Shown here one piece after another: positions 1-6,656 of a DNA stretch of 15,006 nucleotides. The DNA is taken from positions 1 through 15,006 of the forward strand of contig NZ_JALEXO010000305.1 of the NCBI RefSeq assembly GCF_022780145.1, read 5' to 3'. Position 1 is the stretch's first letter. Every line of letters starts with the position of its first letter. The notes under the pieces were generated by a model, which saw only the letters and a program-made list of their open reading frames with translations, was not told the origin of the DNA and searched no databases. The DNA comes from Intestinibacter sp. (GTDB lineage: Bacteria > Bacillota > Clostridia > Peptostreptococcales > Peptostreptococcaceae). The position numbers were made by a program, and so were the translations under genes.

Positions 1-200
1 TCTTGTACCTTTAATACTTTTTCTACACATGCAAATGTCAATAATTCATCTGGATCTATATAAGCAGTATCTCCAACTACCCCTAATACTGATGTTGAAG
101 TTCCATCTATTTTATCTACAGCTGCTCCTTTATCTTGTATAACTTCTACTACTTCATTTATATCCTCTTGTGTAAACCCGTTTTTCATTACAACTATCAT
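1..200 (-). CDS. DAHP synthase, second copy (N-terminal part, cut by window edge)
   Basis: The visible 66 residues begin MIVVMKNGFT and continue with a GVVGD...YIDPDELL...VEKV pattern. They align without gaps to the N-terminus of the neighbouring complete DAHP synthase (301-1320), with 29 of about 65 positions identical. This segment corresponds to the ferredoxin-like regulatory domain placed before the barrel in Thermotoga-type (class I beta) 3-deoxy-7-phosphoheptulonate synthases. That domain senses aromatic end products, so the second copy may respond to a different one (inference). The catalytic domain lies outside the window and was not seen, so a stand-alone regulatory domain cannot be excluded. 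The ATG at 198-200 has a GGAGGA ribosome binding site about 6 bases upstream. No terminator separates it from aroF, 100 bases upstream in the transcript, so it is probably the third gene of the pheA operon. Confidence 0.85.
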   Translation of the reverse strand, partial: MIVVMKNGFTQEDINEVVEVIQDKGAAVDKIDGTSTSVLGVVGDTAYIDPDELLTFACVEKVLKVQ

Positions 201-300
201 AATATTTCCTCCTACGACCTCTTAAAATGCTTTATATTATTTAAATATTAATTATTCACCCTAAATTCACAATAAAATCTAATTAAAAAAATCTTTATTT

Positions 301-1320
301 TTATAATGTTATTTCTTTACCTTCTACCTCAGCGTATTTCTTAACAACCTTCATTATTTCATCAAATTTGTCTGGTTTTATTGATTGTTTTCCATCGCAT
401 AATGCTTTTGCTGGGTTGTTGTGTACTTCTATCATAAGTCCATCTGCTCCTACTGCCATAGCTGCTTTTGCTAGTGGTTCTACTAAATCACGTTTACCTG
501 TTGCATGAGATGGATCTATTATTATTGGTAAATGTGATTTTTCTTTTATAACTGGTACTGCACTTAAATCTAATGTATTTCTTGTTGCAGTTTCGAATGT
601 TCTTATACCTCTTTCGCAAAGTATAACATTTTCGTTACCTCCAGCCATTATATATTCCGCACTCATTAACCACTCTTCTATAGTTGAACTCATACCTCTT
701 TTTAATAGTACAGGAGTTTTTGTCTTACCTACTTCCTTTAATAGGTCGAAGTTTTGCATATTTCTCGCACCTATTTGGATTACATCTACGTCTTCTACGA
801 ATCTATCTAAATATTCTGCAGACATTAATTCTGTTACTATTGGAAGGCCTGTTTCTTGTTTTGCTATTTTTAATAATTCTAGCCCTTGTAGCTCTAATCC
901 TTGGAAGCTGTATGGTGAAGTTCTTGGTTTAAATGCTCCACCTCTTAAGAAGTTCGCCCCTGATGCTTTTACTGCTTTTGCTACTTCTACTATTTGCTCT
1001 TCACTTTCTACTGAACATGGACCAGCCATTATTCCTAGATATTTTCCACCTACTTTGCTTCCATTTACATCTACTATTGTATCAGCTGGATGGAATAATC
1101 TGTTAGCTTTTTTGTATGGTTCTGATACATTCATAACTTTTTCTACATAAGAGTAAGCTAGTATTTCATCTGGATCTATTATTGTTACATCCCCTATAAC
1201 ACCTATAACACACATTTGTTTTCCATGAGATACATTTACTTTTAACCCTCTTACTTGTAAGAATTCCAATATTTCATTTAATTCTGCTTCTGTATATCCT
1301 ACTTTTAATACAATTATCAT
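301..1320 (-). CDS. aroF: 3-deoxy-7-phosphoheptulonate (DAHP) synthase
   Basis: This enzyme condenses phosphoenolpyruvate with erythrose 4-phosphate, the first step of the shikimate pathway, in the cytoplasm. The 339 residues match the usual length of class I beta enzymes. An N-terminal ferredoxin-like domain (about 1-70) precedes a TIM barrel. Signatures seen include GIMAGPCSVES (about 93-103), FLRGGAFKPRTSPYSFQG (about 124-141), the IQIGARNMQNF segment, LLKRGM, and the metal-binding IIDPSHATG (about 270). The family is confident; the symbol aroF (also used as aroG or aroA(G)) is conventional. The ATG at 1318-1320 follows a GGAGG with about 9 bases spacing. It sits 79 bases after pheA on the same strand with no hairpin between, so it should be co-transcribed from the attenuated promoter near 2855-2882. 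The feedback effector cannot be read from the sequence. Confidence 0.95.
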   Translation of the reverse strand: MIIVLKVGYTEAELNEILEFLQVRGLKVNVSHGKQMCVIGVIGDVTIIDPDEILAYSYVEKVMNVSEPYKKANRLFHPADTIVDVNGSKVGGKYLGIMAGPCSVESEEQIVEVAKAVKASGANFLRGGAFKPRTSPYSFQGLELQGLELLKIAKQETGLPIVTELMSAEYLDRFVEDVDVIQIGARNMQNFDLLKEVGKTKTPVLLKRGMSSTIEEWLMSAEYIMAGGNENVILCERGIRTFETATRNTLDLSAVPVIKEKSHLPIIIDPSHATGKRDLVEPLAKAAMAVGADGLMIEVHNNPAKALCDGKQSIKPDKFDEIMKVVKKYAEVEGKEITL

Positions 1321-1399
1321 AACTGATATCCTCCATAATATAATCTCTATTTTTTAATGGCTTATATATCCACTTTTTTGTATTTATTTTATTTAAAAT

Positions 1400-2536
1400 T
1401 TATTTGTATTTTACATCTCTATAACAACCTAAAAGCTTAAAATATTTAGAGCTTCTTGCAATAGTATTTATTGCTTTTTTTATATTTTCATCAAATAAAT
1501 TTCCATCGAAATCTACAAAGAATATATAGTTCCAAGGGTTATTTCTGTTTGGTCTAGATTCTATCTTAGACATATTTAATCCAAATTCTTTAATATCTCT
1601 TATAACAGTATATAATCCCCCACATGAGTCCTCAATTGAAAATAATATACTTACCTTATCGCAAGTTTCATCACACTCTAAATCTTTTCCTATAACTATA
1701 AATCTCGTATAATTATTTTTTAAGTCGTTTACATCTTTTTTTATAATATTCAAATCATATAATTTTGCTGCTCTCTCAGAAGCTATAGCTGCTTTGCTTT
1801 TATCATTTAAGTCTGATACTAATTTAGCAGAAATTGCTGTATTAGAGTAAGGGATTAGATTATAATCTTTATGCTTGTCGAAAAATTTTGTACTTTGTTC
1901 AAACCCTTGTGGATGTGAGTAGACATCCTTTATGTCATCTACTGTCGCACCTTTTACTCCTACTAAATTTTGATTTATTCTTATACATTCTTCCCCGACA
2001 ATATATAAATTATATTGATTTAATAAATCCTCTACTGTTCCTATACCACCTGTTGATGAATTTTCTATTGGAAGTATTCCATATTCTATTTCTCCGCTTT
2101 CTACGGCCTTAAACACATCTTCAAATTTTTCATACGCTTTATTTTCTTTAATATTATTGAAATATTTTAACATCGCTTCATTACTGAATGATCCAGGTAC
2201 ACCTTGATATCCTACTACTAATCCTTCTTTATCACTTCTGTAAGGCTTTGTATAAATTTCATTTTGTGGATATATTTCTTTCTGTTGTACTAATCTACTT
2301 AAGTACATTAAGTTATCGTAATAACTTTCCACTAAATCCCCATACTCTTTATTCTCTAAGTACCCTTTGTTTTTTTCTATTATAAGTTTTTCTCTATCTG
2401 GATGAAATATTTGAATATCGTGTTCTTTTTTATATTCTGAAATAGCTTTTGAAATATTCATTCTTTTTTCCAATAATTTTGTCATTTGCTCGTCTATTTT
2501 GTCAATCTCCATTCTATAGTCTCCTAAAAGATCCAT
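1400..2536 (-). CDS. pheA: Bifunctional chorismate mutase/prephenate dehydratase (P-protein)
   Basis: It converts chorismate to prephenate and then to phenylpyruvate, the committed branch to phenylalanine. The 378 residues have the standard three-domain layout. An AroQ chorismate mutase helix bundle covers about 1-85 (YRMEIDKIDEQM, LLEKRMNISKAISEYK). Prephenate dehydratase covers about 106-283 (VGYQGVPGSFS, LPIENSSTGGIGTVEDLL, and the catalytic NNYTRFIVIG). A C-terminal ACT domain covers about 294-375 and carries the ESRP phenylalanine-binding motif (about 327), so allosteric inhibition by Phe is expected. The ATG at 2534-2536 has an AGGGTGA ribosome binding site close by. It is the first large gene of the operon pheA-aroF-second DAHP synthase. 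The 266-base leader in front of it carries an aromatic-rich peptide and a terminator, indicating control by phenylalanine supply. Confidence 0.96.
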   Translation of the reverse strand: MDLLGDYRMEIDKIDEQMTKLLEKRMNISKAISEYKKEHDIQIFHPDREKLIIEKNKGYLENKEYGDLVESYYDNLMYLSRLVQQKEIYPQNEIYTKPYRSDKEGLVVGYQGVPGSFSNEAMLKYFNNIKENKAYEKFEDVFKAVESGEIEYGILPIENSSTGGIGTVEDLLNQYNLYIVGEECIRINQNLVGVKGATVDDIKDVYSHPQGFEQSTKFFDKHKDYNLIPYSNTAISAKLVSDLNDKSKAAIASERAAKLYDLNIIKKDVNDLKNNYTRFIVIGKDLECDETCDKVSILFSIEDSCGGLYTVIRDIKEFGLNMSKIESRPNRNNPWNYIFFVDFDGNLFDENIKKAINTIARSSKYFKLLGCYRDVKYK

Positions 2537-2573
2537 ACTATCACCCTTTCTTTAAATATATCTTATACCAACT

Positions 2574-2602
2574 AAAAAAAGAGAACTCCTGAAGAGTCCT
2601 CT
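2574..2602 (-). terminator. Intrinsic terminator in the pheA leader (attenuator 3:4 hairpin)
   Basis: Read on the minus strand, AGAGGACTC (2602-2594) pairs with GAGTTCTCT (2588-2580) around the loop TTCAG. This gives nine pairs with one G.U, and the stem can be lengthened by A-U pairs. A run of seven T (2580-2574) follows. It lies between the leader-peptide stop and the pheA start, only 37 bases before pheA, so it cannot be the end of an upstream gene and must act as a conditional terminator. Confidence 0.88.
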
Positions 2603-2792
2603 TTCATAAAACAAGTATTATTTACCTAATTTCACGTTTTTTAGCTTTCACACTTAAATGTAGGCCAAACTCGGACTCTTTAGAAAAGATTTATTTTTTA
2701 TGTTTTTGCAATAAAAATAGCCAGCGCTAAAATAAAAGCCCCAGAACATAAAGTAGAAAAAGCTATATAATTTTTTTGCAAAATCTTTTCTA
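2592..2792 (-). promoter_or_regulatory. Alternative-pairing attenuator segments (1:2 and 2:3)
   Basis: On the plus strand TAGAAAAGATTT at 2681-2692 is the exact reverse complement of AAATCTTTTCTA at 2781-2792, giving a 12-pair 1:2 stem. GGACTCTT at 2673-2680 is the exact reverse complement of AAGAGTCC at 2592-2599, giving an 8-pair 2:3 stem. The 2592-2599 block is the 5' arm of the terminator. Segment 2 (2673-2692) is thus one continuous 20-base block whose two halves pair with segment 1 or with the terminator arm, so 2:3 and 3:4 exclude each other. The Phe/Tyr codons lie between segments 1 and 2. A ribosome stalled there would leave segment 2 free to form 2:3 and allow read-through into pheA. 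The pairing is seen; the mechanism is inferred from the enterobacterial phe/trp model. Confidence 0.82.
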
Positions 2793-2803
2793 GTTCCTCT
2801 CAT
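2654..2803 (-). CDS. Aromatic-rich leader peptide of the pheA operon (49 aa)
   Basis: An ATG at 2801-2803 follows GGAGG with six bases spacing, and 49 codons run to TAA at 2654-2656. The peptide has 9 Phe and 6 Tyr. Residues 13-31 (YSFFYFMFWGFYFSAGYFY) contain 7 Phe, 5 Tyr and 1 Trp. The cluster is followed by the 2:3 antiterminator segment in codons about 38-44 and, after the stop, by the terminator before pheA. That layout matches pheL/trpL leaders, where ribosome pausing at codons for the end product decides read-through. It is longer than typical enterobacterial leaders (about 15 aa). The charged-hydrophobic-charged pattern would also suit a single-pass membrane micropeptide, but position and inverted repeats favour a leader. 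Mixed Phe and Tyr suggests sensing of both charged tRNAs, with Phe dominant. No T-box signature was found in the region. Confidence 0.85.
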   Translation of the reverse strand: MRGTRKDFAKKLYSFFYFMFWGFYFSAGYFYCKNIKNKSFLKSPSLAYI

Positions 2804-2854
2804 TGTTTTCCTCCATCTAAATTATTATAATTCGCATTATTAGCTTATACCTTA

Positions 2855-2882
2855 ATTTTATTATATTAAAAAAAGTTGTCAA
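2855..2882 (-). promoter_or_regulatory. Promoter of the pheA operon leader
   Basis: On the minus strand a perfect -35 TTGACA (2882-2877) is separated by 16 bases from TAAAAT (2860-2855, five of six matches to TATAAT). A start near 2848 would leave about 45 bases before the leader ATG. An exact TATAAT also lies 11 bases from the -35, too close to pair with it. Confidence 0.65.
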
Positions 2883-2888
2883 CCTCAA

Positions 2889-2916
2889 AATTAATTTTAT
2901 ATATATAAAATTAATT
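2889..2916. repeat. 28-bp perfect AT-only palindrome upstream of the pheA promoter
   Basis: Two 14-base arms (AATTAATTTTATAT and its reverse complement) meet with no spacer at 2902/2903. It ends six bases upstream of the -35 of the pheA leader promoter. It may be an UP-element-like tract, a repressor or activator dyad, or chance in AT-rich DNA. The rest of 2917-3097 is T-rich on the plus strand, and I see no gene in it. Confidence 0.6.
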
Positions 2917-3097
2917 ATTTTTGTACTCTTAAAAACGATTGCTTTTCATTTATACTTTTTATTTATTTGGAATTTTGTTTTTTTTCCCTAAAATTTCTTT
3001 TTTTATAAAAAAAAAGTCTAATCTTTATAAATTTTTAAAGAATTTAAATTTTTTTAAATATTTCACTTTTTTTATAGTTATAATTATTTTACAAATC

Positions 3098-3138
3098 AAA
3101 AAAGCCCTCAGAATATAACTTTTATTCAAAGGACTTTT
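3098..3138 (-). terminator. Terminator after the CPBP-family gene
   Basis: On the minus strand AAAGTCC (3137-3131) pairs with GGGCTTT (3107-3101), and GAATA/TATTC extends the stem inward. A run of six T follows. It begins about ten bases after the stop of the gene at 3149-3835. A T-rich run on the plus side could make it work in both directions. Confidence 0.8.
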
Positions 3139-3148
3139 GTTTTTAATT

Positions 3149-3835
3149 TTAAAAAAATATACAACTTATAATAATATGTATAAATAAGCATAGATATATA
3201 TCCTTGTATTTATACTTCATAAATCCCGCTATTGCTGACGTTACTACAGATACTCCCATATTTGCAAATACAACATCGATTGCAAACTTATCACTAGTGA
3301 TGACTGTTAAGTTTTGACTTATAATATCCCAATATCCCAATACAAACAATACCGATAATATTGAAACTATAATCCATGTTACTTTTTCATTTTCCAAGAA
3401 ACCATTTATATAATTCCATAAATACTGTCTAAACAACATCTCTTCATAAAAAGGAATTACTAATGTTGATAGACATATTAGTAAAACCCCATAAAATACT
3501 TTCTCGCTTTTAAGTACAACAGTAATCGCTAAACTCAATAAAGTAACTGAAAATAATATTATTCTTATTTTTTTATTGTCGTATTTATTAGATAACTCTG
3601 TCAGTCTATAACCAGCTGGATTAAATAAATTACTTCCTCTTAAAAAAAGAAATACACTTATACCTACAATCATTATAGATATTATATTTGCTATATTTAT
3701 ATTTATAGCGGTAAAATTAAGTACACTTAACAATACATTTTTTATAATTATTCTGCCTATTTGCAAAACAACTAATATTAAAGAACAATCTAATAAAAAC
3801 TCTTTATCTTTAATTCCTATATTTAACTTTTTCAA
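3149..3835 (-). CDS. CPBP (CAAX/Abi) family membrane protein, protease site partly degenerate
   Basis: This 228-residue, very hydrophobic protein has about seven predicted membrane segments. It has the hallmark EEMLFRQYLW (about 132-141), the EExxxR motif of the CPBP/Rce1-like intramembrane glutamic protease family. Members cleave prenylated proteins or peptides, or act in bacteriocin immunity. The second motif, normally FxxxH, appears here as FVLGY (about 164-168) with Tyr in place of His. The third reads HIIIS (about 219-223) instead of HxxxN. Catalysis is therefore uncertain, and an immunity-type or non-enzymatic role is possible. The start is TTG at 3833-3835, chosen because GGGTGA stands 6-7 bases upstream and no in-frame ATG is better placed. 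It has its own extended -10 promoter and a terminator, so it is probably monocistronic. The substrate is unknown. Confidence 0.75.
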   Translation of the reverse strand: MKKLNIGIKDKEFLLDCSLILVVLQIGRIIIKNVLLSVLNFTAININIANIISIMIVGISVFLFLRGSNLFNPAGYRLTELSNKYDNKKIRIILFSVTLLSLAITVVLKSEKVFYGVLLICLSTLVIPFYEEMLFRQYLWNYINGFLENEKVTWIIVSILSVLFVLGYWDIISQNLTVITSDKFAIDVVFANMGVSVVTSAIAGFMKYKYKDIYLCLFIHIIISCIFF

Positions 3836-3870
3836 ACTTAATCACCCACACTTTATAATGTTATCTATTA

Positions 3871-3879
3871 ATTATAACA
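3871..3879 (-). promoter_or_regulatory. Extended -10 promoter for the CPBP-family gene
   Basis: On the minus strand TGTTATAAT (3879-3871) fits the extended -10 consensus TGnTATAAT. Transcription would start near 3864, about 30 bases before the TTG start. No convincing -35 was seen, as is usual for extended -10 promoters. Confidence 0.5.
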
Positions 3880-3907
3880 TATAATGACAGTGAGAATGAA
3901 TAAAATC

Positions 3908-4219
3908 TTAATCATATAATCCATTTAATACTCTACAAATTGTAGCCTTACTCCAGCTAGTCTTTTGTGATATTTGTCTATAACTTAGACCTTGGTTTCT
4001 AAGCTCCTTTATAGAATCTATGTCGCTGTCTGTTATTTGTTTTTCTTTAGGTCGTAAATTTCCTCTAAAAGCTTTTAATTCTTCTATTTGTTTTTTTAAA
4101 TCATCTATTTCAGCTTGCTTAGATAATAATTTTTTTTCATATTCAGATCTCATTTCATTAAATTCTCTAATATAATTTATTTTCCAATTTTCATCTGTTT
4201 TTGATTTAAATAATCCCAT
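3908..4219 (-). CDS. Small coiled-coil/helix-turn-helix protein
   Basis: The protein has about 103 residues. Residues about 15-55 are a charged heptad-like helix (SEYEKKLLSKQAEIDDLKKQ), predicted coiled coil and likely dimerisation segment. The C-terminal 40 residues (IKELRNQGLSYRQISQKTSW SKATICRVLNG, spaced for reading) resemble the resolvase/Hin-type HTH that recognises DNA, without any recombinase catalytic domain. DNA binding is inferred; no target is known. An upstream in-frame GTG at 4226-4228 overlaps the GGAG ribosome binding site, so the ATG at 4217-4219, with 8 bases spacing, is the better start. It lies 150 bases downstream of the YitT-like gene and may be read with it, as no clear terminator separates them. 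Confidence 0.75.
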   Translation of the reverse strand: MGLFKSKTDENWKINYIREFNEMRSEYEKKLLSKQAEIDDLKKQIEELKAFRGNLRPKEKQITDSDIDSIKELRNQGLSYRQISQKTSWSKATICRVLNGLYD

Positions 4220-4369
4220 AACAAACACTCCTTTTCTTTAGGTTATAAACTATTATTTCTTTATATCTTTTAAAAGTCCTTGTTATTTTCATATAAATTC
4301 ATTCGTTAAATTCGTTGATATTTCAACCTTTTTTTACATTTAATTATGATTTTAGGATTACTTTTTTCA

Positions 4370-5008
4370 TTATGTTGTAACAAATCGTAAAGAACCTTTT
4401 GTATGTGCTAGGAATAAGTCGATTATTTTTCCACTAAGAGTAGATGCTATCATTGAATAGAAAATAGCGTCTGCTGATAAGTAACTTAAAGATAATAAAA
4501 GTATCATTCCGTCCATTAACATATATACCTTTGTCATACTCAAAGAAGTTTTTCTTGCAATAACTAAAGCAAGTGCATCATCTCCACCTGAAGAACAGCC
4601 TGTATTTACAATTATTCCGCATCCAACTCCTACAAAAATACCACCTAATAATGCATTTGCTAAAGCATTATTTATTTGAGGTAATAATGGACCTATACTT
4701 TCAAACATATCATATGTTAAAGAAAATGCTGCAGAAGCAAATAATGAATAGAAAAAGAATTCCTTTCCAAAAGTTTTGTAACCAAGTAACAATAAACTAA
4801 AATCTATTATTATACTAGCCATTGATGGATGGATTCCAAATAAATTTTTAAGCAATAGTAAAAAACCTAATACTCCACCCTCTGTAATGTGATTTAAGTA
4901 ATAAAAATTATAAAATCCAAAAGATAGTATTATTGTTCCCAATAATATAAAACCTATCTTTTCTACTACCTGCCGACTCTCCATATTAATTTCATTATTT
5001 TTTTTCAT
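4370..5008 (-). CDS. YitT-like integral membrane protein (DUF161 only)
   Basis: The protein has about 212 residues and five to six hydrophobic segments. It matches the YitT/YczE membrane family: an N-terminal FGFYNFYYLNHITEGGVLGF segment, a central GIFVGVGCGIIVNTGCSSGG DDALAL run with the family's glycine/small-residue character (spaced for reading), and TKVYMLMDGMILLLS. It lacks the C-terminal soluble DUF2179 domain that brings classical YitT proteins to about 280 residues, so it belongs to the short form. The function of the family is not established, and transport is only a guess. A TTG at 5030-5032 would add eight residues but has no ribosome binding site. The ATG at 5006-5008 follows AGGTAGGT at good spacing. 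It reads divergently from the DEAD-box helicase. Confidence 0.8.
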   Translation of the reverse strand: MKKNNEINMESRQVVEKIGFILLGTIILSFGFYNFYYLNHITEGGVLGFLLLLKNLFGIHPSMASIIIDFSLLLLGYKTFGKEFFFYSLFASAAFSLTYDMFESIGPLLPQINNALANALLGGIFVGVGCGIIVNTGCSSGGDDALALVIARKTSLSMTKVYMLMDGMILLLSLSYLSADAIFYSMIASTLSGKIIDLFLAHTKGSLRFVTT

Positions 5009-5424
5009 TTTAATACCTACCTTTCTTATCAACGAGGAAATTAATTAAATATATCATCATCTCCTCTAATCTTATTTATATTATATATTATAAAAATCAA
5101 TCTGTATACCTCACTTTTGTAAACTTTAAATTATACAAAATTTTTTTATTCTTTTCAAGGTTTTTTTAATTTTTTATATGTTTTTTTATGTATACAATTC
5201 AAATCTAGTATTTTCAATATTTTCAGCTATATTGTTTTATAGAAAAGTTTAGATTAACTACTTTTCGAATTTAGTATTTATAAATTCAAGTTTATATTAA
5301 TTTTTTATTAGTTTAGAAATACTATCCTAATTTTTCGCATTATATGGGTATAATATATATAATTTCCCAAGTTATTATGTTATTATTGTTAAGATATGAA
5401 AAATTATTTTAGAGAGGTACGATC
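5009..5424. other. AT-rich divergent intergenic region (416 bp)
   Basis: It separates the divergent YitT-like and helicase genes. A TATAAT at 5351-5356 is the best -10 candidate for the helicase, but no good -35 stands at 16-18 bases. A modest dyad GAAAAGT (5242-5248)/ACTTTTC (5260-5266) is present. Nothing resembles a riboswitch or a coding gene. The long distance leaves room for a leader RNA, but none can be demonstrated. Confidence 0.4.
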
Positions 5425-6534
5425 ATGAATTTTAAAGATTTAAAAATAAGCGATCAATTAATAGATACACTTAAAAGAAACGGCATAAAATCTCCTACAC
5501 CCATCCAAGAGGAGAGTATCCCGCTTATAAAAAATAAAAAGGATATTTTGGCTCAATCTCAAACAGGTACAGGTAAGACTTTAGCCTTCTTAGTTCCTAT
5601 TTTTGACGATATTTCACCTAAAAATCAAAATATACAATGTCTTATCCTAGCGCCTACAAGAGAACTAGCTATACAAATATACAACGAGGCAGAAAAATTA
5701 AACAAAGACAAAAATATAAACATATTAGCTGCATACGGTGGAAAAGACATAAAATCACAGCTAAATAAATTAAAAAGAAATATACAGCTCGTAATAGCTA
5801 CACCTGGACGACTTTTAGACCATTTAGATAGAAAATCTATCGACCTTAGTAAATTAAATACCCTAGTGTTAGATGAAGCGGACCAAATGATACTTATGGG
5901 ATTTAAAAACGAAATCGAGGCAATCATAAAAGAAACTAATAAAAAACGCCAAACTCTATGCTTCTCTGCAACGCTCGATTCACAAGTTAAGAAACTAGCT
6001 TACAGATATACAAAGGATCCAGTTGAGATAACTATAAAATCAAAGGAGATCACTTTAGAATCAATCAAGCAAGAGGTCGTGGAAACTACTGACAGACATA
6101 AGCAAGAAGCTCTATGCAAGGTCTTAGACGAGGATAATCCATTTATGGCGATAATATTCTGCAGAACTAAAAGAAGAGTCGATCAATTAGAAGAAGCCTT
6201 AGCCATAAAAGGCTATAACTGCCAAAAGCTTCACAGCGATATCCCACAAAATAAACGCGAGAGAATAATTAAATCCTTCAGAAAAGCCGACCTTCAGTAT
6301 TTAATAGCGACTGATGTAGCCTCTAGAGGCTTAGATATAACTGGAATTACCCACATATACAACTACGATATTCCAGAAACTAGCGAAGATTATATCCACA
6401 GAATCGGTAGAACAGGCAGAATCGGAAAAGACGGGTATACTTGTATGTTTGTGGATCCTAAGAACTTCAAAACACTTGAAAAAATTGAGGAGGATATAAA
6501 ATACCAAATCCCACGAAGAATAGTTGAGTTATAA
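5425..6534 (+). CDS. DEAD-box ATP-dependent RNA helicase (minimal core)
   Basis: This 369-residue RNA helicase has every core motif in order. They are the Q motif region (FKDLKISDQLI...PTPIQEESI), I AQSQTGTGKT (about 44-53), Ia PTRELA, GG, Ib TPGRLLDHL, II LDEADQM (about 148), III SAT, IV AIIFCRTK, V IATDVASRGLDI and VI HRIGRTGR (about 327). It ends soon after motif VI, without the basic or RRM-type tail that gives CshA, DeaD or DbpA proteins their RNA specificity, so no specific symbol is assigned. Such proteins unwind short RNA duplexes in ribosome assembly, mRNA decay and cold adaptation. The ATG at 5425 follows AGAGAGG with 7 bases spacing. It is single-gene and ends at a strong hairpin at 6560-6606. 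Codon use is slightly richer in GC than its neighbours. Confidence 0.95.
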   Translation: MNFKDLKISDQLIDTLKRNGIKSPTPIQEESIPLIKNKKDILAQSQTGTGKTLAFLVPIFDDISPKNQNIQCLILAPTRELAIQIYNEAEKLNKDKNINILAAYGGKDIKSQLNKLKRNIQLVIATPGRLLDHLDRKSIDLSKLNTLVLDEADQMILMGFKNEIEAIIKETNKKRQTLCFSATLDSQVKKLAYRYTKDPVEITIKSKEITLESIKQEVVETTDRHKQEALCKVLDEDNPFMAIIFCRTKRRVDQLEEALAIKGYNCQKLHSDIPQNKRERIIKSFRKADLQYLIATDVASRGLDITGITHIYNYDIPETSEDYIHRIGRTGRIGKDGYTCMFVDPKNFKTLEKIEEDIKYQIPRRIVEL

Positions 6535-6559
6535 ATTAATATCTTTATATTTTTAATAA

Positions 6560-6606
6560 AAAAAGATAGTAACTATCGTTGAAATTTCAACAGTTACTAT
6601 CTTTTT
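6560..6606 (+). terminator. Bidirectional terminator after the helicase
   Basis: AAAAAGATAGTAACT (6560-6574) pairs perfectly with AGTTACTATCTTTTT (6592-6606). The enclosed GTTGAAATTTCAAC forms its own short hairpin. The A-run and T-run flanks let it act for the helicase and for the converging gene at 6657-6929. Confidence 0.88.
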
Positions 6607-6656
6607 ATAATTTAATTTTTATTGCACCAACTTTTGTGTCATTTTACAAATTATAA

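Noticed and set aside
684..932. Plus-strand open frame opposite aroF (also 1888-2112, 2188-2385, 4573-4800, 9459-9656, 10277-10642, 14687-14890 and minus 5625-5927, 12476-12712)
   Set aside because: All are antisense shadows of well-supported genes, with low-complexity Leu/Phe/Ser-rich products and no ribosome binding sites worth noting.
2537..2850. T-box riboswitch before pheA
   Set aside because: No T-box sequence (the GGTGG-ACCGCG type) or specifier-like stem-loop series is present; the leader ORF and three-way pairing explain the region better.
5009..5070. Tiny minus-strand ORF (about 16 codons, MMIYLINFLVDKKGRY) ahead of the YitT-like gene, and a TTG start for that gene
   Set aside because: The GGAG directly touches the ATG, so spacing is wrong; the TTG at 5030-5032 lacks a ribosome binding site. 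A better start is the ATG at 5006-5008.
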